A DNA stretch of 64,000 bases from Trichococcus pasteurii (GCF_900112935.1 NZ_FONM01000001.1:424008-488007); one strand, 5' to 3'. Shown: positions 1-8,597, numbered from the stretch's first letter. Numbers and translations: made by a program. Notes: generated by a model from the letters alone, not told the origin.

Positions 1-264
1 GATAAGACAGCAGAGTTGAGCATCTATATCCACGAAGACTACCGCGGCAAAAAAATGGGCACGCAGATCATGGAAACAGTATTGGCTGCCTGCGACGAGC
101 TGGACATCACGAATCTGGTCTGCCTCATCTTCGGCCACAATGCCCCGAGCATCGGGCTGATGAAAAAATTCGGTTTCGAACAATGGGGATATTTACCGAG
201 AGTGGCTGAACTCGACGGCATCGAACGCGACCTCGTCTACATGGGCAAAAGAGTGCGCGACTGA
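1..264 (+). CDS. GNAT family N-acetyltransferase, C-terminal part
   Basis: The reading frame is open from base 1, so the gene begins upstream of the window and only the last 87 residues are seen. The segment YRGKKMG fits the acetyl-CoA pyrophosphate-binding loop (motif A, R/Q-x-x-G-x-G/A) of GNAT acyltransferases, and the following stretch with GHNAPSIGLMKKFGF is the usual motif B region. The pattern resembles the phosphinothricin/amino-acid acetyltransferase branch, but the substrate cannot be read from this fragment. An internal TTG at 16 is not needed as a start. The gene ends 10 bases before an intrinsic terminator. Confidence 0.8.
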   Translation, partial: DKTAELSIYIHEDYRGKKMGTQIMETVLAACDELDITNLVCLIFGHNAPSIGLMKKFGFEQWGYLPRVAELDGIERDLVYMGKRVRD

Positions 265-273
265 CCCTTGAAT

Positions 274-314
274 CGGTAGCTCAAAGGATTAGAGGTCTTT
301 TGAGCTACCGTTTT
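274..314 (+). terminator. Intrinsic terminator after the acetyltransferase
   Basis: A 12-bp perfect stem (274-285 with 299-310, CGGTAGCTCAAA and its complement) is followed by TTTT. It closes the transcript of the upstream gene. Confidence 0.8.
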
Positions 315-487
315 GCAGATACAGAAACACGTATCCGTTATCTAGCATAAGCGGCTAAATTGAGTCTTGCTTACGATAAGTCTGTTGATATATTGTTAAC
401 ATTGCGTTATTTTTATTGCAACCTCTATCCTTTTAGTATAATTAGTAAGTTAGTTTTTGAAATTATTTTATAAAGGATGGATGCAGC

Positions 488-1381
488 ATGTGGTTTATAT
501 TTGCGATAGTTTCCGTTTTGGCCTGGGGCACAGCGGATTTGTTTTATAAAAAAGGGAGCGATCCGAAAGACAAATATAGTTATCTGAAGATTGTCATTAT
601 GGTCGGTGCGGTCATGGGGATTCATGCAGTCTACGTCATGCTGACTTCGGGAGTGGTCTACGATCCCAGAAACATGATCACGTATCTGCCGGTATCGGCG
701 CTGTACATTTTATCGATGGCGGTCGGCTACGCCGGTCTGCGTTTTCTGGAACTGTCGATCTCTTCACCGGTACAGAACTCGTCCGGCGCGATATCCGGTT
801 TGTTGACTTTCATTTTCCTGGGTCAGTCCATGACCGGGATCCAGTTTTTTGCGGTAGGCCTGATCACGGCCGGAGTCATCCTGCTGTCGGTATTCGAGCA
901 ACGCTTTGCCGAGGCGGAACGGAAAGAGAACAAGGAAATGGTTGACCGTAAGTATAAATATGGCGCAATCGCTTTGTTGTTCCCATTGGGATATGCATTG
1001 ATCGATTCACTCGGGACATTCGCGGATGCCTGGGTCTTCGACAGAGGGATGGATGAGATGCAGGCGAACATTTCCTATGAATTGACATGGCTGATCGTTG
1101 CCGTTGTGGCTTGGGTCTATCTTGTCTGGTTCAAGAAGGAAACCTTCGCCTTGCGTGACCAGAAAGAACGCGGCTTGGCAGCCATCTTCGAAACATTGGG
1201 GCAATTCTTCTATGTGTTTGCGATCAGCGCGAATGCAGTCATCGTTGCGCCACTGATTTCTTCCTATAGTATGGTATCCGTCATCCTTTCGCGCATCTTC
1301 CTGAAGGAAAAACTGACCGCAAAACAATACGCGGTCATCGCGATGATTATGGTAGGGATCTTTATCTTGGGATTTGAATAG
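488..1381 (+). CDS. DMT/EamA-type membrane transporter
   Basis: A 297-residue protein made almost wholly of hydrophobic segments, about ten, in two halves separated by a charged stretch near residues 135-155 (RFAEAERKENKEMVDRK). This layout, the length and the motif WGTADLFYKKG close to the N-terminus fit the drug/metabolite transporter superfamily (EamA repeats). The start ATG at 488 follows AAAGGATG. A TATAAT at 437-442 is a possible -10 element, with TTGCAA 15 bases upstream. It is monocistronic between two terminators. The substrate is unknown; efflux or metabolite exchange is typical of the family. Confidence 0.75.
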   Translation: MWFIFAIVSVLAWGTADLFYKKGSDPKDKYSYLKIVIMVGAVMGIHAVYVMLTSGVVYDPRNMITYLPVSALYILSMAVGYAGLRFLELSISSPVQNSSGAISGLLTFIFLGQSMTGIQFFAVGLITAGVILLSVFEQRFAEAERKENKEMVDRKYKYGAIALLFPLGYALIDSLGTFADAWVFDRGMDEMQANISYELTWLIVAVVAWVYLVWFKKETFALRDQKERGLAAIFETLGQFFYVFAISANAVIVAPLISSYSMVSVILSRIFLKEKLTAKQYAVIAMIMVGIFILGFE

Positions 1382-1392
1382 TAACATTTCAG

Positions 1393-1433
1393 AAAAAACT
1401 CTCCTCAACCGAAAGTGAGAAGAGTTTTTTTGT
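1393..1433 (+). terminator. Intrinsic terminator after the DMT transporter
   Basis: The inverted repeat AAAAAACTCT (1393-1402) and AGAGTTTTTT (1421-1430) encloses a short loop and ends in a T run. Confidence 0.8.
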
Positions 1434-1453
1434 TGGTTAACCCCGAAAAAATG

Positions 1454-1514
1454 TTAGGTATGCCAAAAAAACGTTTGTGCTAATCCGAAAAAAGTGTAGA
1501 ATGAGATGTATAAT
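1454..1514 (+). promoter_or_regulatory. mntH promoter with possible metal-repressor site
   Basis: A TATAAT at 1509-1514 lies 25 bases before the mntH start. Upstream, TTAGGTATGCCAA (1454-1466) is an imperfect palindrome resembling the TTAGG half-sites bound by DtxR/MntR-family repressors. No good -35 box is seen. The operator is a weak sequence match supported by gene context. Confidence 0.35.
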
Positions 1515-1539
1515 ATCAGGAAGAGAGAAGGGGTACACT

Positions 1540-2907
1540 ATGGAAAAGCAAACTGCTGTTCCAAAATTGAAAACAATGGAAGATGCTATCCCAAAAGGGT
1601 TCATAAGCAAAGCGCATAATGTCAGCCTTGAAGAAATAAACAGCTCTGTTACAATTCCTAAAAATGCAAATTTCTTAAAAAAATTATTGGCTTTCATGGG
1701 ACCAGGCTCTTTGGTTGCCGTCGGGTATGTTGATCCCGGAAACTGGGCGACCTCGATAGCGGCAGGTTCGCGTTATGGCTACTCATTGTTGGCGGTCGTA
1801 CTCTTATCCAGCGTACTGGCGATGATGTTCCAAGAGATATCCGCTAGATTGGGGATAGCCACGAATATGGATCTCGCCCAAGCGACTCGCGCCACTGTCT
1901 CAAAACCGATCGCCTTTTTCCTTTGGATCTTGACGGAACTGGCCATCATGGCGACGGACATAGCCGAAGTCATCGGTTCCGCGTTGGCTTTGAATCTTTT
2001 GTTCCGTATCCCTTTGATTGTGGGGGTCGTGATCACCACAGCGGATGTGTTCCTGTTGCTGTTGCTGCAAAAAAAGGGATTCCGCTGGATCGAATCCATC
2101 GTCGGTGTCCTGATGTTCTCCATTTTTGGAATTTTTTTCTATGAGATGTTGATGGCTTCGCCGAACTGGGGTCCATTACTGCAAGGGTACTTACCGACTA
2201 CGGAAATCATATCGAATCATGGCATGCTGTTCTTGTCCTTGGGCATTTTGGGGGCAACGGTGATGCCGCACAATCTCTATCTGCATTCTTCGATTATCCA
2301 AAGCAGGGATTATGAACGGACAGAAGCAGGCAAGAAGGAAGCAGTCAAATTCGCAAAAATTGATTCTGTTCTATCTTTGAGTGGAGCCTTCGTTATCAAC
2401 TCGCTTATTTTGATCGTCGGGGCAGCCGCTTTTCATGGATTGAACGAAAATGTAGGGGCGCTTGAAGATGCGTACAAATTGCTCAGCCCGACATTGGGTG
2501 CGGCTGCCGCAAGCAGCCTTTTCGCAGTAGCCTTACTTTGTTCAGGGCAAAATTCGACCATCACCGGCACTCTGAGTGGCCAAATCGTCATGGAGGGCTT
2601 TATCCATTTGAGGATGAAACCTTGGCTCCGGCGCATGATTACCCGTATCTTGGCCATCATTCCTGTCTTCATCGTCACTTTGTTGGCGGGCGAATCAGGA
2701 ACCGAAAGTTTACTGATCTGGAGTCAGGTCATCCTGAGCCTGCAGTTGCCATTTGCGCTTATTCCGTTGCTGAAGATCACAAGTGATAAAAATAAAATGG
2801 GGTCCTTGGTCAATTCGCGACTGCAAAAGGTGCTATCTTGGGCAGCTACCTGTGTCATAATCGTGCTGAACATCTTTTTGGTTGTCAGCATCCTTTCCAA
2901 ATTATAG
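1540..2907 (+). CDS. mntH: Nramp-family divalent metal (Mn2+) transporter
   Basis: This 455-residue integral membrane protein imports Mn2+ (and Fe2+) with protons. Family hallmarks are visible: GYVDPGNWATSIAAGSRYGY in the first membrane segment, with the metal-binding DPGN, and MPHNLYLHSS in segment 6. About eleven membrane spans follow a cytoplasmic N-terminal tail of some 50 residues. The frame extends upstream to a GTG at 1477, but ATG 1540 is preferred because GAGAAGGGG sits at proper distance before it and a TATAAT lies at 1509. The gene stands alone between terminators. Mn-responsive repression is likely by context only. Confidence 0.92.
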   Translation: MEKQTAVPKLKTMEDAIPKGFISKAHNVSLEEINSSVTIPKNANFLKKLLAFMGPGSLVAVGYVDPGNWATSIAAGSRYGYSLLAVVLLSSVLAMMFQEISARLGIATNMDLAQATRATVSKPIAFFLWILTELAIMATDIAEVIGSALALNLLFRIPLIVGVVITTADVFLLLLLQKKGFRWIESIVGVLMFSIFGIFFYEMLMASPNWGPLLQGYLPTTEIISNHGMLFLSLGILGATVMPHNLYLHSSIIQSRDYERTEAGKKEAVKFAKIDSVLSLSGAFVINSLILIVGAAAFHGLNENVGALEDAYKLLSPTLGAAAASSLFAVALLCSGQNSTITGTLSGQIVMEGFIHLRMKPWLRRMITRILAIIPVFIVTLLAGESGTESLLIWSQVILSLQLPFALIPLLKITSDKNKMGSLVNSRLQKVLSWAATCVIIVLNIFLVVSILSKL

Positions 2908-2915
2908 AACAGTGC

Positions 2916-2954
2916 AAAACAGGGAGAGCCGTCATCTGCTCCCCCTGTTTTTTT
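2916..2954 (+). terminator. Intrinsic terminator after mntH
   Basis: The inverted repeat AAACAGGG(GAG) at 2917-2926 pairs with CTCCCCCTGTTT at 2939-2950, followed by a run of T. Confidence 0.75.
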
Positions 2955-3055
2955 GCTTCCGTTAACCTCTCAATACCGTGCAACCGATTCAAGCGCGATA
3001 TATCGATTAAACGAAAGATGCAAAACGGTCACTAGATTTCCGTCATTCGTTTGTT

Positions 3056-3084
3056 TTGTGCAAATCGACATTCTGAGGGATAAT
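3056..3084 (+). promoter_or_regulatory. Promoter of the patatin-like gene
   Basis: TTGTGC (3056-3061), a 17-base spacer and GATAAT (3079-3084) form a good sigma-A promoter 33 bases before the start codon. Confidence 0.65.
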
Positions 3085-3117
3085 GATGGCGAGAGAAGTT
3101 GAGAGAAGGTATCAAAT

Positions 3118-4026
3118 ATGGAAAAATCCCGGAACCATGAAATACCGAAGGAGATGTTCGGACTCAGCCTGGCTGGCGGCGGCCTGAAGTCATTTTCGCA
3201 GCTCGCAGTCCTGCGTGATCTGGAGGAACACCATGTGGCTATCGATGCTGTCGCAGGCACGTCGATGGGGGCGGTAATCGCTGCTCTGGTTGCCTGCGGG
3301 CTTAGTGCGCAACAAATTGAAGATGCCCTTTTGGAAGCGGAAAAGGAATTTGCGGAAAGCGGGATTTTCAGCAGGCCCGCTCAGAAAATCATCCAACATG
3401 TGCGGGAACATAATAACGGGTTCGTAGCGCTGCAGGATTTGCACCAGATGGCTTGCGGATTGTATGAAAAATTCGGATGCAGAATGTTGTCCGACTGCCC
3501 TATCCCCCTTGCAATCACCAGTGTTGACATCCATACCAGCGAATTGGTCGTGTTCACCAACAAGCCGGAATTTTTTAAGAGTGCCACTGGTGATTGGATC
3601 ATCTATCCGCACGATATCGAACTGGGGCTGGCGGTGGCGGCTTCCTGTGCCTTTCCGCTAGTTTTTTCCACCGCATGCATCGACGAGCGGCAGCTAGTGG
3701 ACGGGGGCGTGATGATGAACCTGCCGACGCCGCTTTTCAATCGGGAGCATTTCAGCGTCCTTATGTCCGTTACAATGATTTATGATGCAGTCGATCGGCA
3801 GTTGGCGTCACCATTCAATGTTGCGATCCAAAGTCTAGATATCCTGATCCGCCAGTTGGATCGCCAGATGACGAAACAAGCGGACATCCAGGTGAATTTC
3901 CCAATCGAGCCGCACCTTGTCTTCAAAGTGGGAGCTGGCCGGGAAGTCATCGCAGCGGCGAAAGAAATGCTTTTGGACAATCCGATCGACTACGATCTGC
4001 TGGAAAAGCATCGGCGGCAAGGCTAA
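3118..4026 (+). CDS. Patatin-like phospholipase
   Basis: A 302-residue protein with the three patatin signatures: the oxyanion loop LAGGGLKSF (about residues 20-28), the nucleophile elbow GTSMG (about 43-47, GxSxG with Ser as nucleophile) and the second half of the Ser-Asp dyad in VDGGVMMN near residue 198. Such enzymes hydrolyse acyl esters of phospholipids or lipids in the cytoplasm or at the membrane; bacterial members are of the YjjU/RssA type. ATG 3118 follows GAGAAGG. The gene is single, with its own promoter, and is followed by GC-rich palindromic repeats. The exact substrate is not known. Confidence 0.85.
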   Translation: MEKSRNHEIPKEMFGLSLAGGGLKSFSQLAVLRDLEEHHVAIDAVAGTSMGAVIAALVACGLSAQQIEDALLEAEKEFAESGIFSRPAQKIIQHVREHNNGFVALQDLHQMACGLYEKFGCRMLSDCPIPLAITSVDIHTSELVVFTNKPEFFKSATGDWIIYPHDIELGLAVAASCAFPLVFSTACIDERQLVDGGVMMNLPTPLFNREHFSVLMSVTMIYDAVDRQLASPFNVAIQSLDILIRQLDRQMTKQADIQVNFPIEPHLVFKVGAGREVIAAAKEMLLDNPIDYDLLEKHRRQG

Positions 4027-4067
4027 AAACCAAATGAGGTGCGCAGCCAGTAGGGAGGAGGACCGCA

Positions 4068-4202
4068 ACTCCTGCGGGAGCGATCTCACCGGAGTATCAG
4101 GAGAGCGGGAAGTCCTGAACTCCGGCGAACAACGCCTCACCGGAGGACGCGGAAGAAAACCAGCCTGAATTCCGGCGAACAATGCCTCGCCGGAGTTCAG
4201 GC
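4068..4202. repeat. Cluster of GC-rich CTCCGG palindromes (site 1 of 4)
   Basis: Three palindromic units lie in tandem after the patatin gene: 4068-4095, 4119-4146 and 4163-4202. The last has a 16-bp arm with one mismatch (GCCTGAAtTCCGGCGA with TCGCCGGAgTTCAGGC). The shared core is CTCCGGCGAA, a short spacer ending in GCCT, then CGCCGGAG. The same core recurs at 20.7, 28.6 and 51.3 kb. The cluster lies between convergent genes and has no coding potential of its own. Confidence 0.75.
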
Positions 4203-4235
4203 TCCCGATTGCCGACCGTCCGCTGGCGCTAAATC

Positions 4236-4271
4236 AAAAAAAGACGCACAATCGGCCGATTGTGCGTTTTC
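4236..4271. terminator. Bidirectional terminator between patatin and MetE-like genes
   Basis: A perfect 12-bp palindrome (ACGCACAATCGG at 4244-4255, complement at 4256-4267) is flanked by A7 on the left and TTTT on the right. It can end both convergent transcripts, and is strongest for the minus-strand gene. Confidence 0.75.
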
Positions 4272-4282
4272 GCTTGTAACGA

Positions 4283-5383
4283 TTAGTCTTCCGGCCAAAC
4301 TTCTTTGGCGATTTCCACAACGTGGCGTACTTTAGCCCATTGTTCTTCTTCCGTCAGCAAGTTGCCTTCTTCGGTGGAGGCGAATCCGCATTGCGTGCTC
4401 AACGCCAATTGATCCAAAGGCACATATTTGCTGGCTTCCTTGATGCGGGCTTTGATTTCTTCTTTGTCTTCCAGTTCCGCTGTTTTCGAAGTAACCAGCC
4501 CTAATACGATGCGGCCTTTGCCTTTGAAGAACGCAAGTGGCTCGAAACCGCCGGAACGATCGGTATCATACTCCAGGAAGTAACCGTCGAAGCTTGTTTG
4601 TCCGAACAGCTCTTCTGCGATCGGATCGTATGGGCCTTCCAATGAATGGTGGGATTTGTAGTTGCCTCGGCAGACATGCGTCGTCAAGACAAGATCGGCA
4701 GGTTTCGCTTCGATGATGGCTTGGACGTTCTCAGCGGCGACGCGTTTGGAAGCTTTGTACTCTTCCGAATCATCCGCGAAGTTGCAAAGGAAGCCCCAGT
4801 GCACATCGTCCAATTGCAGGTAGCGGCAGCCCAGGTCGTAGAAAGCCTGGACAGCGTCGATGTAGGCTTGCTGCACGTCCGCCTGGTACGCTTCGACCGA
4901 AGGATAGATCTCTTCGTTGCGGTAGCCTGGATAGAAAACTTCGTTCGGACTGGGGATCGTGAATTTCGCCACGCCTTGGTCACCGACGATTTCGTTCAAT
5001 GATTTGAAAGCAGCCAGGAAAGGATGATTCGGGTTGAAGGAGATTTTGCCGACGTTGCGGAAAGCGTACTTGCGGACTTCAACATCCCCGAAATCATAGC
5101 CGTGTTCCGGCACATAACCTTCAAATCCGTTCAGGTTTTCGATAAAATCGATGTGCCACCAAGAGCGGCGGAACTCGCCATCAGTGAAGCCTTTCAAACC
5201 GTTTTCCTTTTGATCTTTTATCAATTTTGTGATTTCTTCCGTTTCCACTTGGTCCAAAGCGGCTGCGTCGATTTCGCCGGCTGCAAATTTCAAGCGTGCT
5301 TCCTTCAATGGTTCGGTGCGCAAAAAGCTCCCTACGTGGTCGGCTCTGAATGGTAAAGTTGTTGTTTTTTCTGCTGTTGTCAT
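4283..5383 (-). CDS. MetE-like cobalamin-independent methionine synthase family protein
   Basis: A 366-residue protein matching the C-terminal catalytic half of MetE, as in Bacillus YxjG/YxjH. Likely zinc ligands are visible in THVCRGNYKSHHS (His-x-Cys) and LSTQCGFAST (Cys), and QLDDVHWGF is the conserved aspartate segment. Stand-alone proteins of this type probably methylate homocysteine from a methyl donor other than the folate used by full-length MetE. ATG 5383 has GAAGGAAA before it; an in-frame upstream start at 5419 lacks such a site and falls next to the leader terminator. Expression is probably controlled by the methionine T-box just upstream, which supports a methionine role. Confidence 0.85.
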   Translation of the reverse strand: MTTAEKTTTLPFRADHVGSFLRTEPLKEARLKFAAGEIDAAALDQVETEEITKLIKDQKENGLKGFTDGEFRRSWWHIDFIENLNGFEGYVPEHGYDFGDVEVRKYAFRNVGKISFNPNHPFLAAFKSLNEIVGDQGVAKFTIPSPNEVFYPGYRNEEIYPSVEAYQADVQQAYIDAVQAFYDLGCRYLQLDDVHWGFLCNFADDSEEYKASKRVAAENVQAIIEAKPADLVLTTHVCRGNYKSHHSLEGPYDPIAEELFGQTSFDGYFLEYDTDRSGGFEPLAFFKGKGRIVLGLVTSKTAELEDKEEIKARIKEASKYVPLDQLALSTQCGFASTEEGNLLTEEEQWAKVRHVVEIAKEVWPED

Positions 5384-5433
5384 GTTGATTTCCTTCTTTC
5401 CATTACTATTTTTTATCAAACAAGATAATGAAG

Positions 5434-5738
5434 TAAAAAAATACGCCCCTGCACATTGCTGTGCAAGGACGTATGATTGCTCATCGTGATACCACCTTGG
5501 TTCGGGGTACGCTCGCGCATGCCCCCTCAGTCAGTACGCAAGACGACCGATAGTCTTGTTATACTGCGGCATTGTAACGTATGCGGACGTGGCTTGCTGA
5601 GGCCGGATGGCGTTCGCAAACCAATCACTCTAAGACCATTTTCTGGATGACTTTCCTGTCCTCTTCTCAGCTGCCGAGGTTCTCTGTGCATTTCCGTTAT
5701 CCGTACTCTTCTTTTCACCGTGAGGTTGTTTGAATTTA
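5434..5738 (-). ncRNA. T-box leader, methionine specifier
   Basis: Read on the minus strand, the leader carries the T-box core AACCAAGGTGGTATCACG (5502-5485), a close fit to the consensus AAnnnGGGTGGnACCGCG. A terminator follows: a stem from CATACGTCC/TGCAC to GTGCAGGGGCGTA and a T7 run near 5440-5434. Stem I begins with the GAGTA loop-E motif near 5718. On its 3' side GAAAATGG places the codon ATG (5639-5637) in the specifier position followed by a purine, indicating tRNA-Met. The leader precedes the MetE-like gene, so transcription should rise when Met-tRNA is uncharged. Confidence 0.88.
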
Positions 5739-5743
5739 TACAC

Positions 5744-5772
5744 ATAATAACAATACGATTAGTAAGTGTCAA
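5744..5772 (-). promoter_or_regulatory. Promoter of the T-box/MetE-like transcript
   Basis: On the minus strand, TTGACA (5772-5767), a 17-base spacer and TATTAT (5749-5744) form a near-consensus promoter placed so that the transcript starts at the T-box stem I. Confidence 0.8.
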
Positions 5773-5791
5773 ATGATTTCTCATGATAAAT

Positions 5792-6763
5792 TCATTTTTT
5801 TGTTTTTATTTCCGCTGCGTACTCTTCGTAGAATATTTTTTTCGTCTGGATGAAGCGTCTGAAGTCGTTCAGCAACTGGAACAGGATGGCACGGTTTTCG
5901 AACTCCGCACGGGTGGCCGGCAACTCGCTTTCGCGGAACGATTGCAGCAAGGAATCGATGTCCTCCATCAGATAGATACCGGTGTTCTGCTCATGCAACT
6001 GGGCTGCAGTCAGGAAGAACAGGCCAGCCAAAATCTTGTTTTCGCTAGTCGGCAGCGCGCACAAGCCGAGGTTGGTGGCCATATACTTGAGGATGGTGAC
6101 TTGCTCACTGCGCATATCGAAGTAGCGGATATTATAGGTCGATTGGTCCAGCAACTGATTGTCGAATTCGGCATAGACGACTTGCCTGTATTTTTCCAAT
6201 TGATCATCCAATTCGTCCAATAACTTGCTTTGGTTGCGGTCCTCCCCCTCGCGAAGGGCAACGCTGAAACTATGCAGCACTTCCTTCATTTGCGTCTCCA
6301 CTTGTTCCCGAAGCAAAATGATCTGGCTCGCTTTGGAGGGCATGTAGAGATTGAACAAAATAGCAACGCCGGCGCCGATCATCATCAGGGCGAGTTCGTT
6401 CAGAAGCCAAGGAAAGCTTGTCTGCTTTTCCAGCAACAGATGCGTCACTAGCACCGAACACGGCGCGATGCCGGATTGAAGATTGAAACGGTAGGCCAAC
6501 GGTACGTAAAACAGCAGATAGACGCCGAACACGACGATGTGAAAGCCGAAGAGGCGGAACAGGATCGTGGCGATCGTCAATGCCAACACTGTGGAGACAA
6601 TTCGCTGCAGTGCCGTGAGAACGGATGATTTTTTGGTGTCCAGCACGCTGAGGATCGCGATGACCCCGGCTGCAACGGAATAATTCAACTGAAAAAATTG
6701 CGCAATCAGAATGGCGATGACGGTCGCAAAAGCGATTTTAATGGTGCGATGGTTCAAACTCAT
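5792..6763 (-). CDS. Aromatic acid exporter family / DUF939 membrane protein
   Basis: A 323-residue protein with a hydrophobic N-terminal half of about five or six membrane segments (residues 10-145), including SVAAGVIAILSVLDTKKSS, and a soluble, helical C-terminal half. This is the layout of Firmicutes ArAE/DUF939 proteins, related to bacterial aromatic-acid and fusaric-acid efflux proteins. ATG 6763 was chosen because AGGAG lies eight bases upstream; a GTG at 6772 overlaps that site. The gene has no partner; it converges on nothing and points toward the T-box promoter. The transported compound is unknown. Confidence 0.7.
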   Translation of the reverse strand: MSLNHRTIKIAFATVIAILIAQFFQLNYSVAAGVIAILSVLDTKKSSVLTALQRIVSTVLALTIATILFRLFGFHIVVFGVYLLFYVPLAYRFNLQSGIAPCSVLVTHLLLEKQTSFPWLLNELALMMIGAGVAILFNLYMPSKASQIILLREQVETQMKEVLHSFSVALREGEDRNQSKLLDELDDQLEKYRQVVYAEFDNQLLDQSTYNIRYFDMRSEQVTILKYMATNLGLCALPTSENKILAGLFFLTAAQLHEQNTGIYLMEDIDSLLQSFRESELPATRAEFENRAILFQLLNDFRRFIQTKKIFYEEYAAEIKTKK

Positions 6764-6994
6764 GGGCGACACTCCTTTCTTCTAGGATAGTGGATTTTGA
6801 TGATTTTGACCAGTGTTTTCGGAAGCAGGAAAACCTTGGCTTTATTACGTCAATAATAGATTTTCTAATCAAAGAAACACTATATCTTGATTTGCGGGCA
6901 TGGTATGATACTGAATGTTGTTCCGCGAATCAGCGGATTGGAAGTTGCATAAAAATACGGAAATAATCAGATAACATAAAAGGAAGGGATATGA

Positions 6995-7675
6995 TTGAGC
7001 GTGCTGGTAATGGCTGGAATGATAGGTGCTGGAAAGTCGACTTATACTGAAATGATTTCAAGAAGATTGGGGACGGAGGCCTTTTTCGAAAGCGTCGATT
7101 ACAACCCGATCTTGGATAAATTTTATGATAATCCGCAAAAATGGGCGTTCAGCCTTCAAATATACTTCTTGAATACGCGTTTCCGCAGCATCAAGGCTGC
7201 ATTGACTGATGACAACAATGTCCTGGATCGTTCCATTTATGAGGATGCTCTGTTCACGAGGGTCAATCATCTGCAAGGCAATATCTCAAAAGAAGAGATG
7301 GATATCTACAATGACCTGTTGGCGAACATGATGGAAGAACTGGAAGGCATGCCCAAAAAAGCGCCGGATTTGTTGATCTATCTGGATGGGGCCTTCGAAA
7401 CGATTTTGGAGCGTATCCGCAAGCGCGGCCGAGAGTTTGAGCAGATCGAGGATGATTCAGAATTGCTGGCCTACTATCAATTACTTTTCAAAAATTATGA
7501 GCAATGGTATCAGGAATACGATCAAAGTCCTAAGATCAGGATCAACATCGATACGTTTGACATCGTCAATAACAGCGGCGATGAAGAGAAGGTCATGAGC
7601 ATCATCGAAAAAGCACTCTTGGAAGCCCGCGGCGAAGAGGCCGAATTGACTTGTGCCGGAAGCAGCAAGGGCTAA
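6995..7675 (+). CDS. Deoxynucleoside kinase
   Basis: A 226-residue kinase of the dNK/Dgk-Dak family that phosphorylates deoxyribonucleosides for salvage. The P-loop GMIGAGKS lies at residues 8-15, the catalytic and sugar-binding stretch LDRSIYEDALF near residue 76 (D-R-S), and the lid arginines in ERIRKRGREFE near 137. The likely start is TTG 6995, preceded by AGGAAGGG; an ATG at 6991 is in another frame. It is a single gene followed by a terminator. Base preference (dA, dG or dC) cannot be told from the sequence. Confidence 0.88.
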   Translation: MSVLVMAGMIGAGKSTYTEMISRRLGTEAFFESVDYNPILDKFYDNPQKWAFSLQIYFLNTRFRSIKAALTDDNNVLDRSIYEDALFTRVNHLQGNISKEEMDIYNDLLANMMEELEGMPKKAPDLLIYLDGAFETILERIRKRGREFEQIEDDSELLAYYQLLFKNYEQWYQEYDQSPKIRINIDTFDIVNNSGDEEKVMSIIEKALLEARGEEAELTCAGSSKG

Positions 7676-7701
7676 GCGACCAATCGCATAAGTCATCATC
7701 A

Positions 7702-7739
7702 AAAGCAGCAGTGCCGATGTCGGTGCGGCTGCTTTTTTT
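7702..7739 (+). terminator. Intrinsic terminator after the deoxynucleoside kinase
   Basis: AAAGCAGC and GGCTGCTTT arms, with an inner GTGCCGA/TCGGTGC extension, are followed by T7. Confidence 0.85.
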
Positions 7740-7846
7740 GCGCGCAACGGCATAAATTTTTTGCGGCGGACTGAAGCATATCCAAGCTTTCTGTACTATA
7801 ATGGGAAGCGGATATAAATGACGGTTGAAGAGGATGGAACCAGACG

Positions 7847-8437
7847 ATGGCGGCGGATAGGGCAGAACAAGCAGTGAACGTGGAGCAATGGCAAGCAATC
7901 AATGAACGGGATGAACATTTTGATGGAAAATTCTATTATGCGGACAGGAATACGCAACTGTACTGCAAGCCGTCCTGTCCTAACCGGATTCCGAAATTCA
8001 ATCATGTCTGCATCTTTACTTCAGCTGAGGCTGCGGAGATGCACGGCTACAGTCCTTGCCGCAGATGCAGGCCGAACGGGAAGGCAGTTACGGATCTGGA
8101 GTGGGCCGGTCAGGCCGAGCGCTTTATCCACAGCCATTATCCAAACCCGCTGAGCGTGAATAGCATTGCTGAAGCCTGTCATGGTCCCTCATCGGAAATG
8201 CAGCAGGTTTTCATCCGGATCTATGGTGTTTCGCTGATGGATTATTTGGATCGCGTCCGGATGGATCAAGCGCGCTTCTTGTTGATTCATACAAAACTCT
8301 TCATTAAGCAAATAGCCGACCTGGTCGGAATGCCATCCGCAGCGGAATTTTCCCGCAAGTTCAAGGAAAAGGAAGGCTTGGCACCGACTTTGTACCGCAG
8401 ACGCGTGCGCAATCGCGACAGAGTTCAACAGCCCTGA
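7847..8437 (+). CDS. adaA: AdaA-type methylphosphotriester-DNA sensor and regulator
   Basis: A 196-residue protein with an Ada N-terminal zinc domain and a C-terminal AraC helix-turn-helix. The four cysteines are in YCKPSCPNR (near residues 42-46) and CRRCRPNGK (near 74-77); the first is the methyl acceptor that takes methyl groups from DNA phosphotriesters. Two AraC HTH units span roughly residues 100-190, ending in FSRKFKEKEGLAPTLYRRR. The methylguanine methyltransferase domain of E. coli Ada is absent, and no adaB/ogt lies next door. It probably activates alkylation repair genes elsewhere. A TATAAT at 7797-7802 is a likely -10 element. Confidence 0.87.
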   Translation: MAADRAEQAVNVEQWQAINERDEHFDGKFYYADRNTQLYCKPSCPNRIPKFNHVCIFTSAEAAEMHGYSPCRRCRPNGKAVTDLEWAGQAERFIHSHYPNPLSVNSIAEACHGPSSEMQQVFIRIYGVSLMDYLDRVRMDQARFLLIHTKLFIKQIADLVGMPSAAEFSRKFKEKEGLAPTLYRRRVRNRDRVQQP

Positions 8438-8469
8438 CGGCTTGCTAAAGTAAAAAATATTTCAGAGCA

Positions 8470-8512
8470 AAACGGCTGGTTAACCGAGCAACGGTAACCG
8501 GCTGTTTTTTAT
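8470..8512 (+). terminator. Intrinsic terminator after adaA
   Basis: The arms AACGGCTGGTTAACC and GGTAACCGGCTGTT are followed by T6. Confidence 0.8.
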
Positions 8513-8528
8513 TTTTGGTGGAAATCAT

Positions 8529-8557
8529 TTGACATAAAACGTCTACAGATGTAAACT
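8529..8557 (+). promoter_or_regulatory. cop promoter with CopY operator
   Basis: TTGACA (8529-8534), 17 bases, TAAACT (8552-8557). The sequence TACAGATGTA at 8544-8553 is a perfect cop box (TACAnnTGTA) overlapping the -10 element, so CopY binding would block the polymerase. Only one box is seen, whereas Enterococcus hirae has two. Confidence 0.9.
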
Positions 8558-8597
8558 TATTTCAGAAGCAAGAATCAACAATGGAAGGGTGAAAGAA

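Noticed and set aside
5527..5784. An 85-codon minus-strand frame over the T-box
   Set aside because: It coincides with the T-box leader structure and has no protein family features.
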